Part shown: piece by piece, positions 1 to 8,721 of the stretch | How the letters are laid out: each line of letters opens with the position of its first letter | How positions within the stretch are numbered: the first letter of the stretch is position 1 | From: Paracoccus sanguinis | GTDB lineage: Bacteria > Pseudomonadota > Alphaproteobacteria > Rhodobacterales > Rhodobacteraceae | Assembly (NCBI RefSeq): GCF_900106665.1 | Contig: NZ_FNNA01000001.1 | Location: forward strand, 62,001 to 126,000 | DNA: 64,000 bases | Direction of reading: 5' to 3' | Translations under genes and position numbers: made by a program | Notes under the pieces: model-generated | Databases searched by the model: none | The model's input: only the letters and a program-made list of their open reading frames with translations | Told to the model about the DNA's origin: nothing

Positions 1-88
1 GGTTGCGGATTTCCGAGGTGGTGGTGACGAAGTCGATGCCGCCGTAGGCGCCCGTTTCGGTGGTGGTGTAACGCCGGTCGATCTTCAT
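1..88 (-). CDS. nrdJ: B12-dependent (class II) ribonucleotide reductase, 5' end only
   Basis: Only the first 29 codons are inside the window; the gene runs off the left edge. The start ATG is at 86-88. The translation begins MKIDRRYTTT and continues with GGIDFVTTTSEIRN, which I recognise as the conserved N-terminus of the long (about 1200 aa) vitamin B12-dependent ribonucleotide reductase of Rhodobacterales. That enzyme reduces ribonucleotides to deoxyribonucleotides using adenosylcobalamin. A second, shorter class II reductase lies at 8722-10995. The identification rests on the N-terminal residues only, so catalytic residues cannot be checked here. Confidence 0.82.
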   Translation of the reverse strand, partial: MKIDRRYTTTETGAYGGIDFVTTTSEIRN

Positions 89-230
89 CCTTCGCCCCTC
101 TGGTCCGCGGTCTCGGGCCGCGCTGGTTGGTCTGGTCCGGGCCGCTTGCACGCCCCCCGCCGGCTGGCGGAAGGCGGGCGGCGAGGGTGCCGCCGCGGCG
201 CTGTCGGTTGTCGTGTCACCCCTCGGCCGG

Positions 231-276
231 CAACTAGATGTGGTGGTCTCGTCCGCCGGCTCACACAAAGTGAAGC
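231..276 (-). promoter_or_regulatory. Candidate pair of NrdR operator boxes upstream of nrdJ
   Basis: On the minus strand the motif CACCACATCTAGTTG (231-245) resembles the NrdR box, whose core is a near-palindrome built around ATATCT/ATATAG with flanking ACAC/GTGT. A second, weaker candidate (CTTCACTTTGTGTG, 262-275) starts 30-31 bp away, about three helical turns, as is typical for paired NrdR boxes. The position 140-190 bp ahead of the nrdJ start fits an operator. The second box is poor, so this is an inference from spacing and partial similarity. Confidence 0.35.
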
Positions 277-410
277 GTCGGAGCCGTCTCTTCAAGCGGA
301 TTATTTGCGCCGTCGACGGACATCTTTGGTTGACACGCCGGAGTTGTGACGCCCCGATCGAGCTGCGACTCGAAGGTTAACGGCGCTTGGGAATCACCGC
401 GGCGCGGCCG

Positions 411-441
411 AAAAAATCAGCCCCGCGCGCGCCTTGGGGGC
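411..441 (-). terminator. Weak rho-independent terminator candidate after fthC
   Basis: Read on the minus strand, a 5-bp GCCCC/GGGGC stem with a large GC-rich loop is followed by TGATTTTTT. The stem is short, so the call is tentative. It would separate fthC transcription from nrdJ. Confidence 0.35.
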
Positions 442-505
442 GGTCGTTCAGCAGTTATCAAGGGTTGTCCACAGGGCCATCCACAGCGCGACCCCTGCGG
501 GGGGA

Positions 506-1072
506 TCAGGCCGGGGTGGCGAGGATGCCACGGTCGGTGACGATCGCATCGAGCCGCTCGTCCGTCGCCGTCGCGGGAATCGCTGGCAGCTGCTGCCCCG
601 CCCAGCCGAGCCCGATCGCCGTGACCGGCCCGGCGGCGCGCAGCCGGGCCAGCGTGCGGTCATAGAACCCGCCGCCGTAGCCCAGCCGCTGCAGCGCCGC
701 GTCGAACCCGACCAGCGGCACGATCAGCACCTCGGGCGTGACCTCGGGCGCCGAATCGGGCGGGTTCGAGGTGCCGAAGCTGCCCGGCACCAGCGCCTCG
801 CCGCGCCAGAGGCGAAAGACCAGCGGCTGCCCACGCCCCGGCACCACGGGCAGGCACAGCGGGCCGTCGTGGGCCTCCATCGCCGGACGGGGATCGGCCT
901 CGCCGCGCATCGGCCAGTAGCCGGCGAGCACCCGCCCCGCGTGGGGGGCGAGCGCCCGCCTCAGGTTCGCCGCCAGCGCCGCCGCATCGCCGCCCGCAAG
1001 CCGCCCGGTCAGCGCCTGCGTCCGCAGCGCCGTCTTCTGCGCCACGACATCCGCGTCCACGTCACCGCCCAC
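506..1072 (-). CDS. fthC: 5-formyltetrahydrofolate cyclo-ligase
   Basis: A protein of 188 aa with a GTG start. The enzyme converts 5-formyl-THF to 5,10-methenyl-THF with ATP in cytosolic folate metabolism. Diagnostic features are the basic N-terminal helix with LRTQALTGRL, the central GYWPMRGEAD segment (family: Y-x-P-x-x-x-E), and the nucleotide-binding loop RLGYGGGFYDRTL near residue 140, followed by GLGWAGQQL. The length matches the family. It lies 9 bp downstream of mgtE on the same strand and is probably cotranscribed with it. The exact start is uncertain because other GTG codons lie just inside. In some bacteria 6S RNA lies upstream of this gene; here the upstream space is mgtE coding sequence, so it cannot be in that position. 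Confidence 0.92.
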   Translation of the reverse strand: MGGDVDADVVAQKTALRTQALTGRLAGGDAAALAANLRRALAPHAGRVLAGYWPMRGEADPRPAMEAHDGPLCLPVVPGRGQPLVFRLWRGEALVPGSFGTSNPPDSAPEVTPEVLIVPLVGFDAALQRLGYGGGFYDRTLARLRAAGPVTAIGLGWAGQQLPAIPATATDERLDAIVTDRGILATPA

Positions 1073-1081
1073 GGCGCACCC

Positions 1082-2467
1082 TCACAACAGGATCACGGTG
1101 GCGAGGCCGAGGAAGGCCAGGAACCCCATCACGTCGGTCAGCGTGGTGACGAACGTGCCGGAGGCCAGCGCCGGGTCGAGCCCCAGCCGCTCGAGCGTCA
1201 GCGGCACCAGAACGCCCCCCAGCGCGGCCACGATCTGGTTCACGATCATCGCCATCGCCAGCACCATCCCCAGCTTCGGATCGCCGAAGATCAGCGTCCC
1301 CGCGAGGCCGAGGATCAGTGCCAGCCCCATGCCGTTCAGCATCCCCGCGAAAAGCTCGCGCCGCACGACGCGGCGGGCGTTGCTCGAGGTCAGGTCGCGG
1401 GTGGCCAGCGCCCGCACCGCGACCGCGAGCGACTGGGTGCCGGCGATGCCGCCGGTCGAGGCGACGATCGGCATCAGCGCGGCGAGCATCACCAGCGACG
1501 AGATCGTGTCCTCGAAGCGCGAGATCACGATGGCCGAGAGCGACGCGGTGAAGAGGTTCACCACCAGCCACGGCAGCCGCTGGCGGGCGGTGGCGAAGGC
1601 GCCGTCCGAGACGTGGCTTTCCTCGTTGACGCCCGAGAGGCGCAGCATGTCCTCTTCGTGCTCCTCGTCCAGCACGCCCATCGCGTCGTCGATGGTGATG
1701 ACGCCGACCAGCCGGTCGTCGGCATCCACGACCGGGGCCGAGATGAGGTGATACTGGTTGAAGGCGTAGGCCACGTCGCCTTCGTCCTGCAGCACGCCGA
1801 TGGTGCGGAAACTGTCCTCGGCGATGTCGGCCAGCCGGGTCGTGCGCTGCGCCGAGAGCAGCCGGCCGAGCGTCACGTAGCCGACCGGATGGCGGCGCGG
1901 ATCGACCAGGATGACGTGATAGAACTGGTCCGGCAGCCAGTCCTCGCGGCGCAGGAAGTCGATGGTCTCGCCCACCGTCCAGTGCTGCGGCGCGGTCACA
2001 ACCTCGGACTGCATCAGGCGGCCGGCGGAGTATTCGGGATAGGTCAGCGACTGCTCGACCGCGACCCGGTCCTCGGCGTCGAGCGCGGCGAGGATCTGTT
2101 CGCGCTCGGGCGGGTCGAGGTCCTCGAGCAGGTCCACCACGTCGTCGGTGTCCATCTCGCGGACGGCCTCGGCCACGACCTCGCGCGGGAGCTGCTCGAT
2201 GACCTCCTCGCGCAGCGATTCGTCGATCTCGGTCAGGATCTCGGCGTCGATCTCGCCCGAGTAGAGGCGGATGAACTCGCGCCGCCGGTGCGGCGGAAGC
2301 TGCTCGATGAGGTCGGCGATGTCGGCGCCGTGGACGGGTTCAAGCAGTGCGTTCAGCCCGGCCGCGTCGCCCGCGTCGATGGCCTCGACGACCTCGGCCA
2401 CCAACGCGCGGGCGGGGACGAAGTCGTCGTCCTCGGGGTCGTTGTCGCGCGGGCGCGGGTCAGTCAT
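1082..2467 (-). CDS. mgtE: Magnesium transporter MgtE
   Basis: A protein of 461 aa with an ATG start. It has the full MgtE layout. The cytosolic N-domain contains repeated acidic helices (ADIADLIEQLPP, then DVVDLLEDLDP). A CBS pair spans roughly residues 140-265 (SAGRLMQSEVV, DDRLVGVITIDDAMGVLDEE). A C-terminal membrane domain of about five helices includes STGGIAGTQSLAVAVRALA and the terminal TTLTDVMGFLAFLGLATVILL region. MgtE proteins are Mg2+-gated Mg2+ channels of the inner membrane; the N and CBS domains sense cytosolic Mg2+. fthC follows 9 bp downstream. A candidate promoter lies at 2504-2533. Confidence 0.95.
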   Translation of the reverse strand: MTDPRPRDNDPEDDDFVPARALVAEVVEAIDAGDAAGLNALLEPVHGADIADLIEQLPPHRRREFIRLYSGEIDAEILTEIDESLREEVIEQLPREVVAEAVREMDTDDVVDLLEDLDPPEREQILAALDAEDRVAVEQSLTYPEYSAGRLMQSEVVTAPQHWTVGETIDFLRREDWLPDQFYHVILVDPRRHPVGYVTLGRLLSAQRTTRLADIAEDSFRTIGVLQDEGDVAYAFNQYHLISAPVVDADDRLVGVITIDDAMGVLDEEHEEDMLRLSGVNEESHVSDGAFATARQRLPWLVVNLFTASLSAIVISRFEDTISSLVMLAALMPIVASTGGIAGTQSLAVAVRALATRDLTSSNARRVVRRELFAGMLNGMGLALILGLAGTLIFGDPKLGMVLAMAMIVNQIVAALGGVLVPLTLERLGLDPALASGTFVTTLTDVMGFLAFLGLATVILL

Positions 2468-2503
2468 GCGGGCGGCCTTCGGCAGAGGGTGGGTTGCGGC
2501 GCG

Positions 2504-2533
2504 ACCATAGGCCGTTCACCCGCCCCGAGACAA
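2504..2533 (-). promoter_or_regulatory. Candidate sigma70-type promoter of mgtE
   Basis: On the minus strand TTGTCT (2528-2533) and TATGGT (2504-2509) are separated by 18 bp and end about 37 bp upstream of the mgtE ATG. The fit to the consensus is moderate and unsupported by other data. Confidence 0.35.
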
Positions 2534-2684
2534 TGCACCGGGACCGAGGGCGCCGCGACGCAAGCTGTCATTTCGCCGCCAAAAAACCGGCACAGGTCGG
2601 CGTATCGCGCGGCACGTCCAACCGCCGCGCGGCGTCGTTCTCGCCGATTTACCCCGGGGGGGGGGGAGGCGGCCGTCAGCGGCA

Positions 2685-2699
2685 GGGGGCCGCGCCCCC
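2685..2699 (-). terminator. GC-rich stem-loop after the mechanosensitive channel gene
   Basis: A perfect 6-bp inverted repeat (GGGGGC, loop CGC, GCCCCC) lies 9 bp beyond the stop of the minus-strand gene at 2709. No T-run follows. It belongs to the GC-only hairpins seen behind several genes in this window. A run of 11 G at 2656-2666 lies farther downstream. Confidence 0.4.
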
Positions 2700-2708
2700 C
2701 GCCGTGCC

Positions 2709-5279
2709 TCAGCCCCGGTCGCCGTCGCCGTCCCCGTCGCTGCCGCCCTCGGCGATCTCGAGGCCCGACGAGGTCGCCTGCGTGATCCGCGGGTCCTGCT
2801 GCTCCTCGCCCCGCGGCCGGGCCGTTGCGGCCTCGGCCTCGGCGTAGTCCGCCGCGGCGGGGGCGCCCGACCCCGGGGGGCCGCCCAGGGCCTTCTTGCC
2901 GCTCTCGCCCAGCTCTTCGGCATTGACGATGCGGACCTCGCGGTGGGCGAAGGGGATCTCGATCCCTTCGGCGGCGAAGCGCTCGATGATCTGGTGGCGG
3001 ATCTCGGACTGCACGCCCATGCCCTGGTTGATGTCCGACAGGATGGCGCGGATCTCGAAGTCGAGGCTGTCGGCGCCGAAGCCCATGAACAGCACGTTCG
3101 GCGCCGGGTTGATCAGCACCGTCGGCTGGTCCTCGGCGATCTCGCGCAGGATGTCGACCACCCGGCGGGTGTTGCTGCCGTAGGCCACGCCGACCTTGAT
3201 GATGATCCGCCCCTGCAGGTTGCCGCGGGTCCAGTTGGTGACCTCCTTCGAGATCAGGTCCGAGTTCGGCACGATCACGTCTGTGCGGTCGAAGGTCTGG
3301 ATCTGGGTCGAGCGCACCGAGATGCGCTTGACGTAGCCCTGCGACTGCCCGACCTGGATCCAGTCGCCGACCGCCACGGGACGCTCGACCAGCAGGATGA
3401 TCCCCGAGACGAAGTTCGACACGATGTTCTGCAGGCCGAAACCGATACCGACCGACAGCGCACCGGCGAGGATGGCAAGGCTCGACAGGTCGATCCCGGC
3501 CGAGGTCACAGCGAGCAGCGCCGACAGGAAGATGCCCACGTAGCCGAGGCCCGAGACGGCGGCGTTCTTGGCGCCGATGTCCAGCCGGGTGCGCGGCAGG
3601 ATCGAGGTCCGCACCGTCCCCTGCACCACCCGCGTCGCCATGTAGCCGAGCGTGAAGACCACGACGAAGGTCAGCACCGCCCCGGGCGAGAGCTTCACCC
3701 CGCCGAGCGAGAACCCGTTGCGCAGGCTCGTCCACGCCTCGCCGAGGTCGGAATTGCTCGCGCCCCAGATCAGCGCCAGCAGCGGCATCGCCAGCACCAC
3801 GAGGCCGAAGCCGATCAGCACCGGCGCCAGCGCATTGCGCGACATCCCCCGGTCGCGCTTGACCACGGACCAGAGGTCGGTGGCGAACTCCTGCAGCACG
3901 ATCACCAGCATGGCGAGGCCGATGGTCAGCGCCGCCGGCCACAGGATCGAGTTGGCAAGCGTCACGAAGCCGATCACCGCCAGCACGGGGCTGGCAAGCG
4001 CGATCAGCCGCGCCGCGGCGCCGAGCGCGGCCATGACCTTGCCGGCATAGCCCGTCTGCTCGGAGGCGTCGTGCTCGGGCCGGTGGCGCAGCACCAGGCC
4101 GAGGCGGAAGAGCAAGAGCGCCCCCACCACGATCAGCGGCAGGTGCCAGACCGCCGCGGCGGCATCGCTCACCTCAAGCGGGATGCGGCTGCCGGTGCCG
4201 GGATCGGTGCGGATGCCCGACAGCGGCAGGACCGCCTGCCCGGCGATGTGGTGGACCGCCAGCGCGGCGGCCATCGAGATGCCGTAGAACTGGCCGCGCT
4301 GGCGCTGGACCTCGGGGTAGCAGATCGGCGGATCGCCGGTCAGGGTGAAGAACCGCAGCGACAGCCAGCGCCCGGTGAAGAACAGCAGCGCCGCCACCGG
4401 CAGCACCATCAGCAGCGGCCGTGCCCACGACCCGGCCAGCCCGGTGGTGTCGAGCGCGCGGACCAGCAGATAGGCGCCCGCGGTGGGGATGGCGATCTGG
4501 CCCAGCGACACGGCAAAGGCCACCGCGTCGCGGGCATAGTCGCTTGCCCGCGAGCCGAGGCGCGAGGGCAGCGAGTCGATCCACCGCCGCCCGTAGATCA
4601 GCAGCCCCAGCGCCAGCGCGAGATACAGCCCGATCAGCGGCAGCCGCCCGATCAGCGCCCGCCCGGCGGCGCCATAGGTCCGGTCGCGCACGTCGCCGGC
4701 GATGCCGTTGAGGACCGTCATCCCCTCGGAGGCCGCAGCGATCAGGCTCGACGGCAGCAGCGGCGAGGGGCTGAGCTTGAGGATCGCGTCGGCCTGCCGG
4801 GTGCGGGCGGTCTCGTCGATGGCGCGCACGAGGCTGTCGGCGCGGCTGTAGGCCTCGACCGCGCGCAGGCCGGGGGCCTGCAACTGCGCGAGCTGCTCGG
4901 TCAGCTCCTTGCGGCGCTCGGCGATCTCGGGGGCCTCGGTCTCGCCCTCGGCGGGCGCCGGGCCCAGCGCCGAGATCTGGTCGCGCAGCGTGGCGATGCG
5001 CGGGGCGTTGAGCGACTGCGCCTGCAGGAAGCGGTCGCGCCACGAGACGATGTCGGCGCGCAGCCGCTGCAGCGTCTCGGTGGTGGCGCCGCCGGCGTCC
5101 ACCTCGTCCTCGGCACGGCTCGCGATCTGGTTCCACGCCTGATAGTCGGGCTCGGTCTGGGCCAGCGCCGGCGGGGCCACCGCCAGCGCCAGCCACAGCG
5201 CGGCCAGCGCGGCGAGAAGGACGGCGGACCAGCGGCGGCGGGGCGCGGGGGTGGCGCGGGCAGTCAGTGCAGCAGCCAT
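2709..5279 (-). CDS. MscS-family mechanosensitive channel with DUF3772-type N-terminus
   Basis: A protein of 856 aa, much longer than E. coli MscS (286 aa), so of the large YbdG/MscK-like class. An N-terminal hydrophobic export signal (about residues 18-40, ending PPALAQ) is followed by a periplasmic, coiled-coil-rich domain to about residue 200 that looks like DUF3772. A series of membrane helices follows. The C-terminal MscS core begins at about 610, with the pore-helix segment GFGLQNIVSNFVSGIILLVE and then the beta domain DWIQVGQSQGYVKRISVRST and VPNSDLISKEVTNWT. These match the MscS pore and upper vestibule. The C-terminal 70 aa are low-complexity and acidic/Gly-rich. Expected role: release of solutes on hypo-osmotic shock at the inner membrane. 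It lies 4 bp downstream of cysK and is likely cotranscribed with it. Confidence 0.9.
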   Translation of the reverse strand: MAAALTARATPAPRRRWSAVLLAALAALWLALAVAPPALAQTEPDYQAWNQIASRAEDEVDAGGATTETLQRLRADIVSWRDRFLQAQSLNAPRIATLRDQISALGPAPAEGETEAPEIAERRKELTEQLAQLQAPGLRAVEAYSRADSLVRAIDETARTRQADAILKLSPSPLLPSSLIAAASEGMTVLNGIAGDVRDRTYGAAGRALIGRLPLIGLYLALALGLLIYGRRWIDSLPSRLGSRASDYARDAVAFAVSLGQIAIPTAGAYLLVRALDTTGLAGSWARPLLMVLPVAALLFFTGRWLSLRFFTLTGDPPICYPEVQRQRGQFYGISMAAALAVHHIAGQAVLPLSGIRTDPGTGSRIPLEVSDAAAAVWHLPLIVVGALLLFRLGLVLRHRPEHDASEQTGYAGKVMAALGAAARLIALASPVLAVIGFVTLANSILWPAALTIGLAMLVIVLQEFATDLWSVVKRDRGMSRNALAPVLIGFGLVVLAMPLLALIWGASNSDLGEAWTSLRNGFSLGGVKLSPGAVLTFVVVFTLGYMATRVVQGTVRTSILPRTRLDIGAKNAAVSGLGYVGIFLSALLAVTSAGIDLSSLAILAGALSVGIGFGLQNIVSNFVSGIILLVERPVAVGDWIQVGQSQGYVKRISVRSTQIQTFDRTDVIVPNSDLISKEVTNWTRGNLQGRIIIKVGVAYGSNTRRVVDILREIAEDQPTVLINPAPNVLFMGFGADSLDFEIRAILSDINQGMGVQSEIRHQIIERFAAEGIEIPFAHREVRIVNAEELGESGKKALGGPPGSGAPAAADYAEAEAATARPRGEEQQDPRITQATSSGLEIAEGGSDGDGDGDRG

Positions 5280-5283
5280 CCCG

Positions 5284-6315
5284 TCAGGCCTCGGTCACGT
5301 CCGGCAGGGCCGATTCGCGCGTCTCGAGCCAGTGCGGCACCGGCAGGCCCTTGTCGCGCAGGAACACCGGGTTCCAGAGCTTGGTCTGGTAGCGCGTCCC
5401 CGAATCGCAGAGCACCGTGACGATGGTCTTGCCCGGCCCCATCTCGCGCGCCATGCGGATCGCGCCCGCGACGTTGATCCCCGACGAGCCGCCGAGGCAC
5501 AGCCCCTCGTGCTCGAGCAGGTCGTAGAGAATGGGCAGCGCCTCGCTGTCGGGCACCCGGCAGGCGAAGTCGGGGGTGAAGCCGTCGAGGTTCGCGGTCA
5601 CCCGCCCCTGCCCGATCCCCTCGGTGATCGAGTTGCCGGGCGCGTCGAGCTCGCCTTGCGTGTACCACGCAAACAGCGCCGAGCCCTCGGGGTCGGCGAT
5701 GCCGATCTTCACCCCCTTCGGCTGCAGCGCCATCCCGACCCCGGCGAGCGTCCCGCCCGAGCCCACCGAGCAGATGAACCCGTCCACCCCGCCCCCGGTC
5801 TGGTCCCAGATCTCGGGGCCGGTGGTTTCCAGATGCGCCTGCCGGTTGGCGGTGTTGTCGAACTGGTTCGCCCAGACCGCCCCGCCCGGCAGCGTGGCGG
5901 CCAGCGCCTCGGCCAGCCGGCCCGAATAGCGGACGTAGTTGTTGGGGTTGCGGTAGGGGGCGGCGGGCACCTCGACCAGCTCGGCGCCGGCGAGGCGCAG
6001 CATGTCCTTCTTTTCCTGGCTCTGGGTCTCGGGGATCACGATGACCGAGCGGAAGCCCATCGAGGCGCCGACCAGCGCGAGGCCGATGCCGGTGTTGCCC
6101 GCGGTGCCCTCGACGATGGTGCCGCCCGGGCCCAGCGCCCCGCGCGCCACGGCGTCGCGGATGATGTAGAGCGCGGCGCGGTCCTTGACCGACTGGCCGG
6201 GGTTCATGAACTCGCACTTGCCCCAGATCTCGCAGCCGGTCGCCTCGGAAGCCCGGTTGAGCCGGATGAGCGGCGTGCGGCCGATCAGGGCCGCGAGATC
6301 GGATGCGTTGCGCAT
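5284..6315 (-). CDS. cysK: Cysteine synthase A (PLP-dependent)
   Basis: A protein of 343 aa. I place the start at the ATG at 6313-6315 (MRNASDLAALIGRTPLIRLN), where homology begins. The longer open frame upstream is arginine-rich noise. The PLP lysine lies in NPGQSVKDRAALYII. The substrate loop is EGTAGNTGIGLAL, the phosphate-binding loop is SVGSGGTLAG, and CLGGSSGINVAGAI lies near the C-terminus. It joins O-acetylserine and sulfide to make cysteine in the cytosol. EGTAGNTG replaces the EPTSGNTG of the classical enzyme, as in several alphaproteobacterial CysK-like proteins, so a cystathionine-beta-synthase-like activity cannot be excluded by eye. The neighbour downstream is the MscS-type channel. 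Confidence 0.85.
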   Translation of the reverse strand: MRNASDLAALIGRTPLIRLNRASEATGCEIWGKCEFMNPGQSVKDRAALYIIRDAVARGALGPGGTIVEGTAGNTGIGLALVGASMGFRSVIVIPETQSQEKKDMLRLAGAELVEVPAAPYRNPNNYVRYSGRLAEALAATLPGGAVWANQFDNTANRQAHLETTGPEIWDQTGGGVDGFICSVGSGGTLAGVGMALQPKGVKIGIADPEGSALFAWYTQGELDAPGNSITEGIGQGRVTANLDGFTPDFACRVPDSEALPILYDLLEHEGLCLGGSSGINVAGAIRMAREMGPGKTIVTVLCDSGTRYQTKLWNPVFLRDKGLPVPHWLETRESALPDVTEA

Positions 6316-6592
6316 GGTCAGCCCTCGCTGTTGATCCTGCCGTTTAACCAGCCGGGGACGAGCGCGGCAACCCGTCCGCCGCGGGCGAAGGCCGTGGACG
6401 CACGCGATCGTGGGCAGAGTTGAGGCGTGCGGGCCGTCGCGGTTGGCGCGCCGGGGCCGTCGCCGCAGGCGCACAGGCGCAGTCAACCGCGGTTGCCCCG
6501 CACCACGTCCGGGGGGCGGGTTGCGGCGGCGACGGCCCAACCCCTCGCACGGCCCCTTGCACCCGCCGCCCGGGCAGGATCATCCTGCCGCC
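6316..6592. other. Divergent intergenic region between cysK and the acyl-CoA synthetase gene
   Basis: This 277-bp stretch separates two divergently transcribed genes and must hold both promoters. I could not assign -35/-10 pairs with confidence. Open frames entering it from either side are compositionally unlike the real proteins. Confidence 0.4.
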
Positions 6593-8104
6593 ATGAGCCA
6601 GACGCCGCCCCCCGCCCCCGCCCCCTCGCGCCCGCTGAACCTCGCCGCGCACGTGCTGGCCGCGGGGCAGGCCACACCCGAAAAGCTCGCCCTCGCCGTC
6701 GTCTCGCCGACCCGGGCCGACCGCTGGTCCTACGGGCGGCTGACGGCGGCGGTGCGGGGAACGGCGACGGGGCTGCTCGCCCGCGGGCTCAGGCCGGGCG
6801 ACCGGGTGCTGCTCAGGATCGGCAACGAGCCTGCGTTCCCCATCGCCTATCTCGGCTGCATCGCGGCGGGGTTGGTGCCGGTCCCGACCTCGGCCATGCT
6901 CACTGCCCGCGAGGTGGGCAAGATCGCCGCCGAGATCACCCATGCGCTGACCATCGCCGGCCCCGGCATCGCCCTGCCCGAGGGCGACTCCGCCCCGGTC
7001 CTGCCGGTGGCCGAGCTGGCCGCGATGGCGACCCTGCCCCCCGCCGAGTTCGCCGAGGGCGACCCGGACCGGCTGGCCTACATCGTCTATACCTCGGGCA
7101 CCTCGGGCCAGCCGCGGGCGGTGATGCACGCGCATCGCGCCATCCTCGCGCGGGCGATGATGTTTCAGGGATGGTACGGGCTCACGCCGAACGACCGGCT
7201 GATGCACGCGGGCGCCTTCAACTGGACCTTCACCCTCGGCACCGGGCTGATGGACCCCTGGACGGTCGGCGCCACCGCGCTGATCCCGGCCGAGGGCACC
7301 GCGCTCGAACAGATCCCGCTGCTGGCCGCGCGGCACGGTGCCACGATCCTCGCCGCCGCCCCCGGCGTCTTCCGCCGCATCCTGCGCGCCGACTGGGCGC
7401 CGATACCCAGCCTTCGGCACGGGCTGACCGCGGGCGAGCGGCTCGACCCCGCGCTGCGCGACGCGTGGCGGGCGCGGACGGGGACGGAACTCCACGAGGC
7501 GATGGGGATGTCCGAGTGCTCGACCTTCCTCTCCGGCTCGCCCGCGCGGCCTGCGCCGCCCGGCACGGCGGGCTATCCGCAGCTGGGGCGGCGGGTGGCG
7601 ATCCTGTCCGAGGACGGGGCCGAGAACCCGCCCGGCACGCCCGGCGTCCTCGCCGTCCATCGCAGCGATCCGGGCCTGTTTCTCGGCTATCTCGGCCAGC
7701 CCGAGGAGACCGCGGCCCGCCATCAGGGCGACTGGTTCCTGACCGGCGATCTGGCCGTCGCGGCCGAGGACGGGGCGATCTCGACGCTCGGGCGGGCCGA
7801 CGACATGATGAACGCGGGCGGGTTCCGCGTGGCCCCCGCCGAGGTCGAGGACGTGCTCGCCCCCGTGCCCGGCGCGGGTGACGTGGCGGCGGCGGAGCTG
7901 ACCGTGCCGGGCGGGGCGTCGATCATCGCCGCGTTCTGGACCGGCGACGCGACGCAGGACGCGCTCGCGGCCGCGGCCGCGACGGGGCTGGCCCGCTACA
8001 AGCAGCCGCGGCGCTATGTCCGCGTCGACGCCCTGCCCCGCACGCCGACCGGCAAGGTCAACCGCCGGGCGCTGCGCGAGGCGCACAGGCCCGAACCCGG
8101 CTGA
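6593..8104 (+). CDS. AMP-dependent acyl-CoA synthetase (benzoate/acetate-CoA ligase type)
   Basis: A protein of 503 aa, starting at the ATG at 6593 (MSQTPPPAPAPSRPLN). It belongs to the ANL adenylate-forming superfamily. The P-loop-like motif YTSGTSGQPRAV lies at about residues 164-175. The aromatic motif region is GMSECSTFLSG. The hinge motif GDWFLTGDLAV is followed by LGRADDMMNAGGFRVAPAEVE, and the catalytic lysine lies in PRTPTGKVNRRAL at the C-terminus. Such enzymes activate a carboxylic acid to its acyl-CoA through an acyl-AMP. The NAGGFRVAPAEVE form resembles benzoate-CoA ligase-like proteins, but the substrate cannot be read from the sequence. It appears monocistronic, with the next gene convergent. 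Confidence 0.85.
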   Translation: MSQTPPPAPAPSRPLNLAAHVLAAGQATPEKLALAVVSPTRADRWSYGRLTAAVRGTATGLLARGLRPGDRVLLRIGNEPAFPIAYLGCIAAGLVPVPTSAMLTAREVGKIAAEITHALTIAGPGIALPEGDSAPVLPVAELAAMATLPPAEFAEGDPDRLAYIVYTSGTSGQPRAVMHAHRAILARAMMFQGWYGLTPNDRLMHAGAFNWTFTLGTGLMDPWTVGATALIPAEGTALEQIPLLAARHGATILAAAPGVFRRILRADWAPIPSLRHGLTAGERLDPALRDAWRARTGTELHEAMGMSECSTFLSGSPARPAPPGTAGYPQLGRRVAILSEDGAENPPGTPGVLAVHRSDPGLFLGYLGQPEETAARHQGDWFLTGDLAVAAEDGAISTLGRADDMMNAGGFRVAPAEVEDVLAPVPGAGDVAAAELTVPGGASIIAAFWTGDATQDALAAAAATGLARYKQPRRYVRVDALPRTPTGKVNRRALREAHRPEPG

Positions 8105-8140
8105 CCCCCGGCTGACGCCGCGGGCGGGCCTGTCCCCGGC

Positions 8141-8503
8141 TCACTCGGGGAAGCGGATCACGTCCAGCGGATACTCCATCACCGCCTGCAGCGGCTGATC
8201 GAGGTCCTCGCTGAAGGCGAACACGTGCAGCGCGTCGCCGTGCAGCACGACCCGGCAGAACCGCCCCTCGCGGGCCAGCGCCTTGGGGCATTCGGCGAGG
8301 TCGGCGTGATCGACCGTCGCCTCGAACACCTCATAGGTCATCACCGCCATCGGCACCGGACGGGCGGGGACGAGGTTGATCGGCGCGGCCACGCCCGCCG
8401 TCTGCGGGCCGGTCTCCATCTCGCCGGGCTGCGAGGCGAGCGCCGGGGCTGCGGCGAGCACGGTTGCGGCAAGGATGCCGGCGGAAATCCTGTTGCGGAT
8501 CAT
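8141..8503 (-). CDS. Hypothetical exported protein
   Basis: A protein of 120 aa with an ATG start and a clear Sec signal peptide (MIRNRISAGILAATVLAAAPALA, cleavage about residue 23). The mature part is about 97 aa with two cysteines (AECPKALA and RFCRVVLH) that could form a disulfide in the periplasm. I do not recognise a named domain. It is transcribed divergently from the class II RNR gene and convergently with the acyl-CoA synthetase gene. Signal peptide, codon pattern and spacing support a real gene; the function is unknown. Confidence 0.75.
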   Translation of the reverse strand: MIRNRISAGILAATVLAAAPALASQPGEMETGPQTAGVAAPINLVPARPVPMAVMTYEVFEATVDHADLAECPKALAREGRFCRVVLHGDALHVFAFSEDLDQPLQAVMEYPLDVIRFPE

Positions 8504-8721
8504 TCGGTTGGCCTTCTCGGGCTGGTTGCCCGAAATCCTTATCGCTTTGCTAAGGTAACGGGGCTGCGCCGAATTGTCGCACCCCCGCCTGTCAGCCGGT
8601 GACGCCGCCCGTCCGCCCTCGGTCCCACGGCGTCACCGCAGCGCAGGCTTGCCTGCGCCGGGCGGTTGCCGCAACAAGGCGCCCTGTGCCCCCGACCCTC
8701 TCCCGACCCGCAGGACCGCCC

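Larger units (their letters stand above)
89..505 (-). other. Leader/regulatory region of nrdJ (417 bp, no gene)
   Basis: No convincing coding region lies between fthC and nrdJ, both on the minus strand. The stretch holds a pair of NrdR-like motifs (231-276), a T-rich possible fthC terminator (411-441), and two DnaA-box-like 9-mers around 473-490 (TTGTCCACA and CATCCACAG, each deviating from TTATCCACA). I looked for the conserved GCCACTG core of a cobalamin riboswitch, which would make sense ahead of a B12-dependent enzyme, and did not find it. The plus-strand reading frames here are short and arginine-rich, as expected for chance frames in GC-rich DNA. Confidence 0.5.

Noticed and set aside
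89..505. Cobalamin riboswitch upstream of nrdJ
   Set aside because: The B12-box core GCCACTG and the expected paired elements are not present.
2653..2666. Poly-G run as a phase-variable switch
   Set aside because: It is intergenic, 190 bp from the mgtE start and behind a hairpin, with no reading frame or promoter spacing it would alter.
434..2785. A 783-codon open frame on the plus strand opposite fthC and mgtE
   Set aside because: Its translation is Arg/His/Gln/Gly-rich with no motif, and the opposite strand encodes two clear proteins. GC-rich third positions make long antisense open frames expected.
2943..5420. An 825-codon plus-strand open frame opposite the mechanosensitive channel
   Set aside because: Mirror of a well-supported gene; composition is unlike any protein family.
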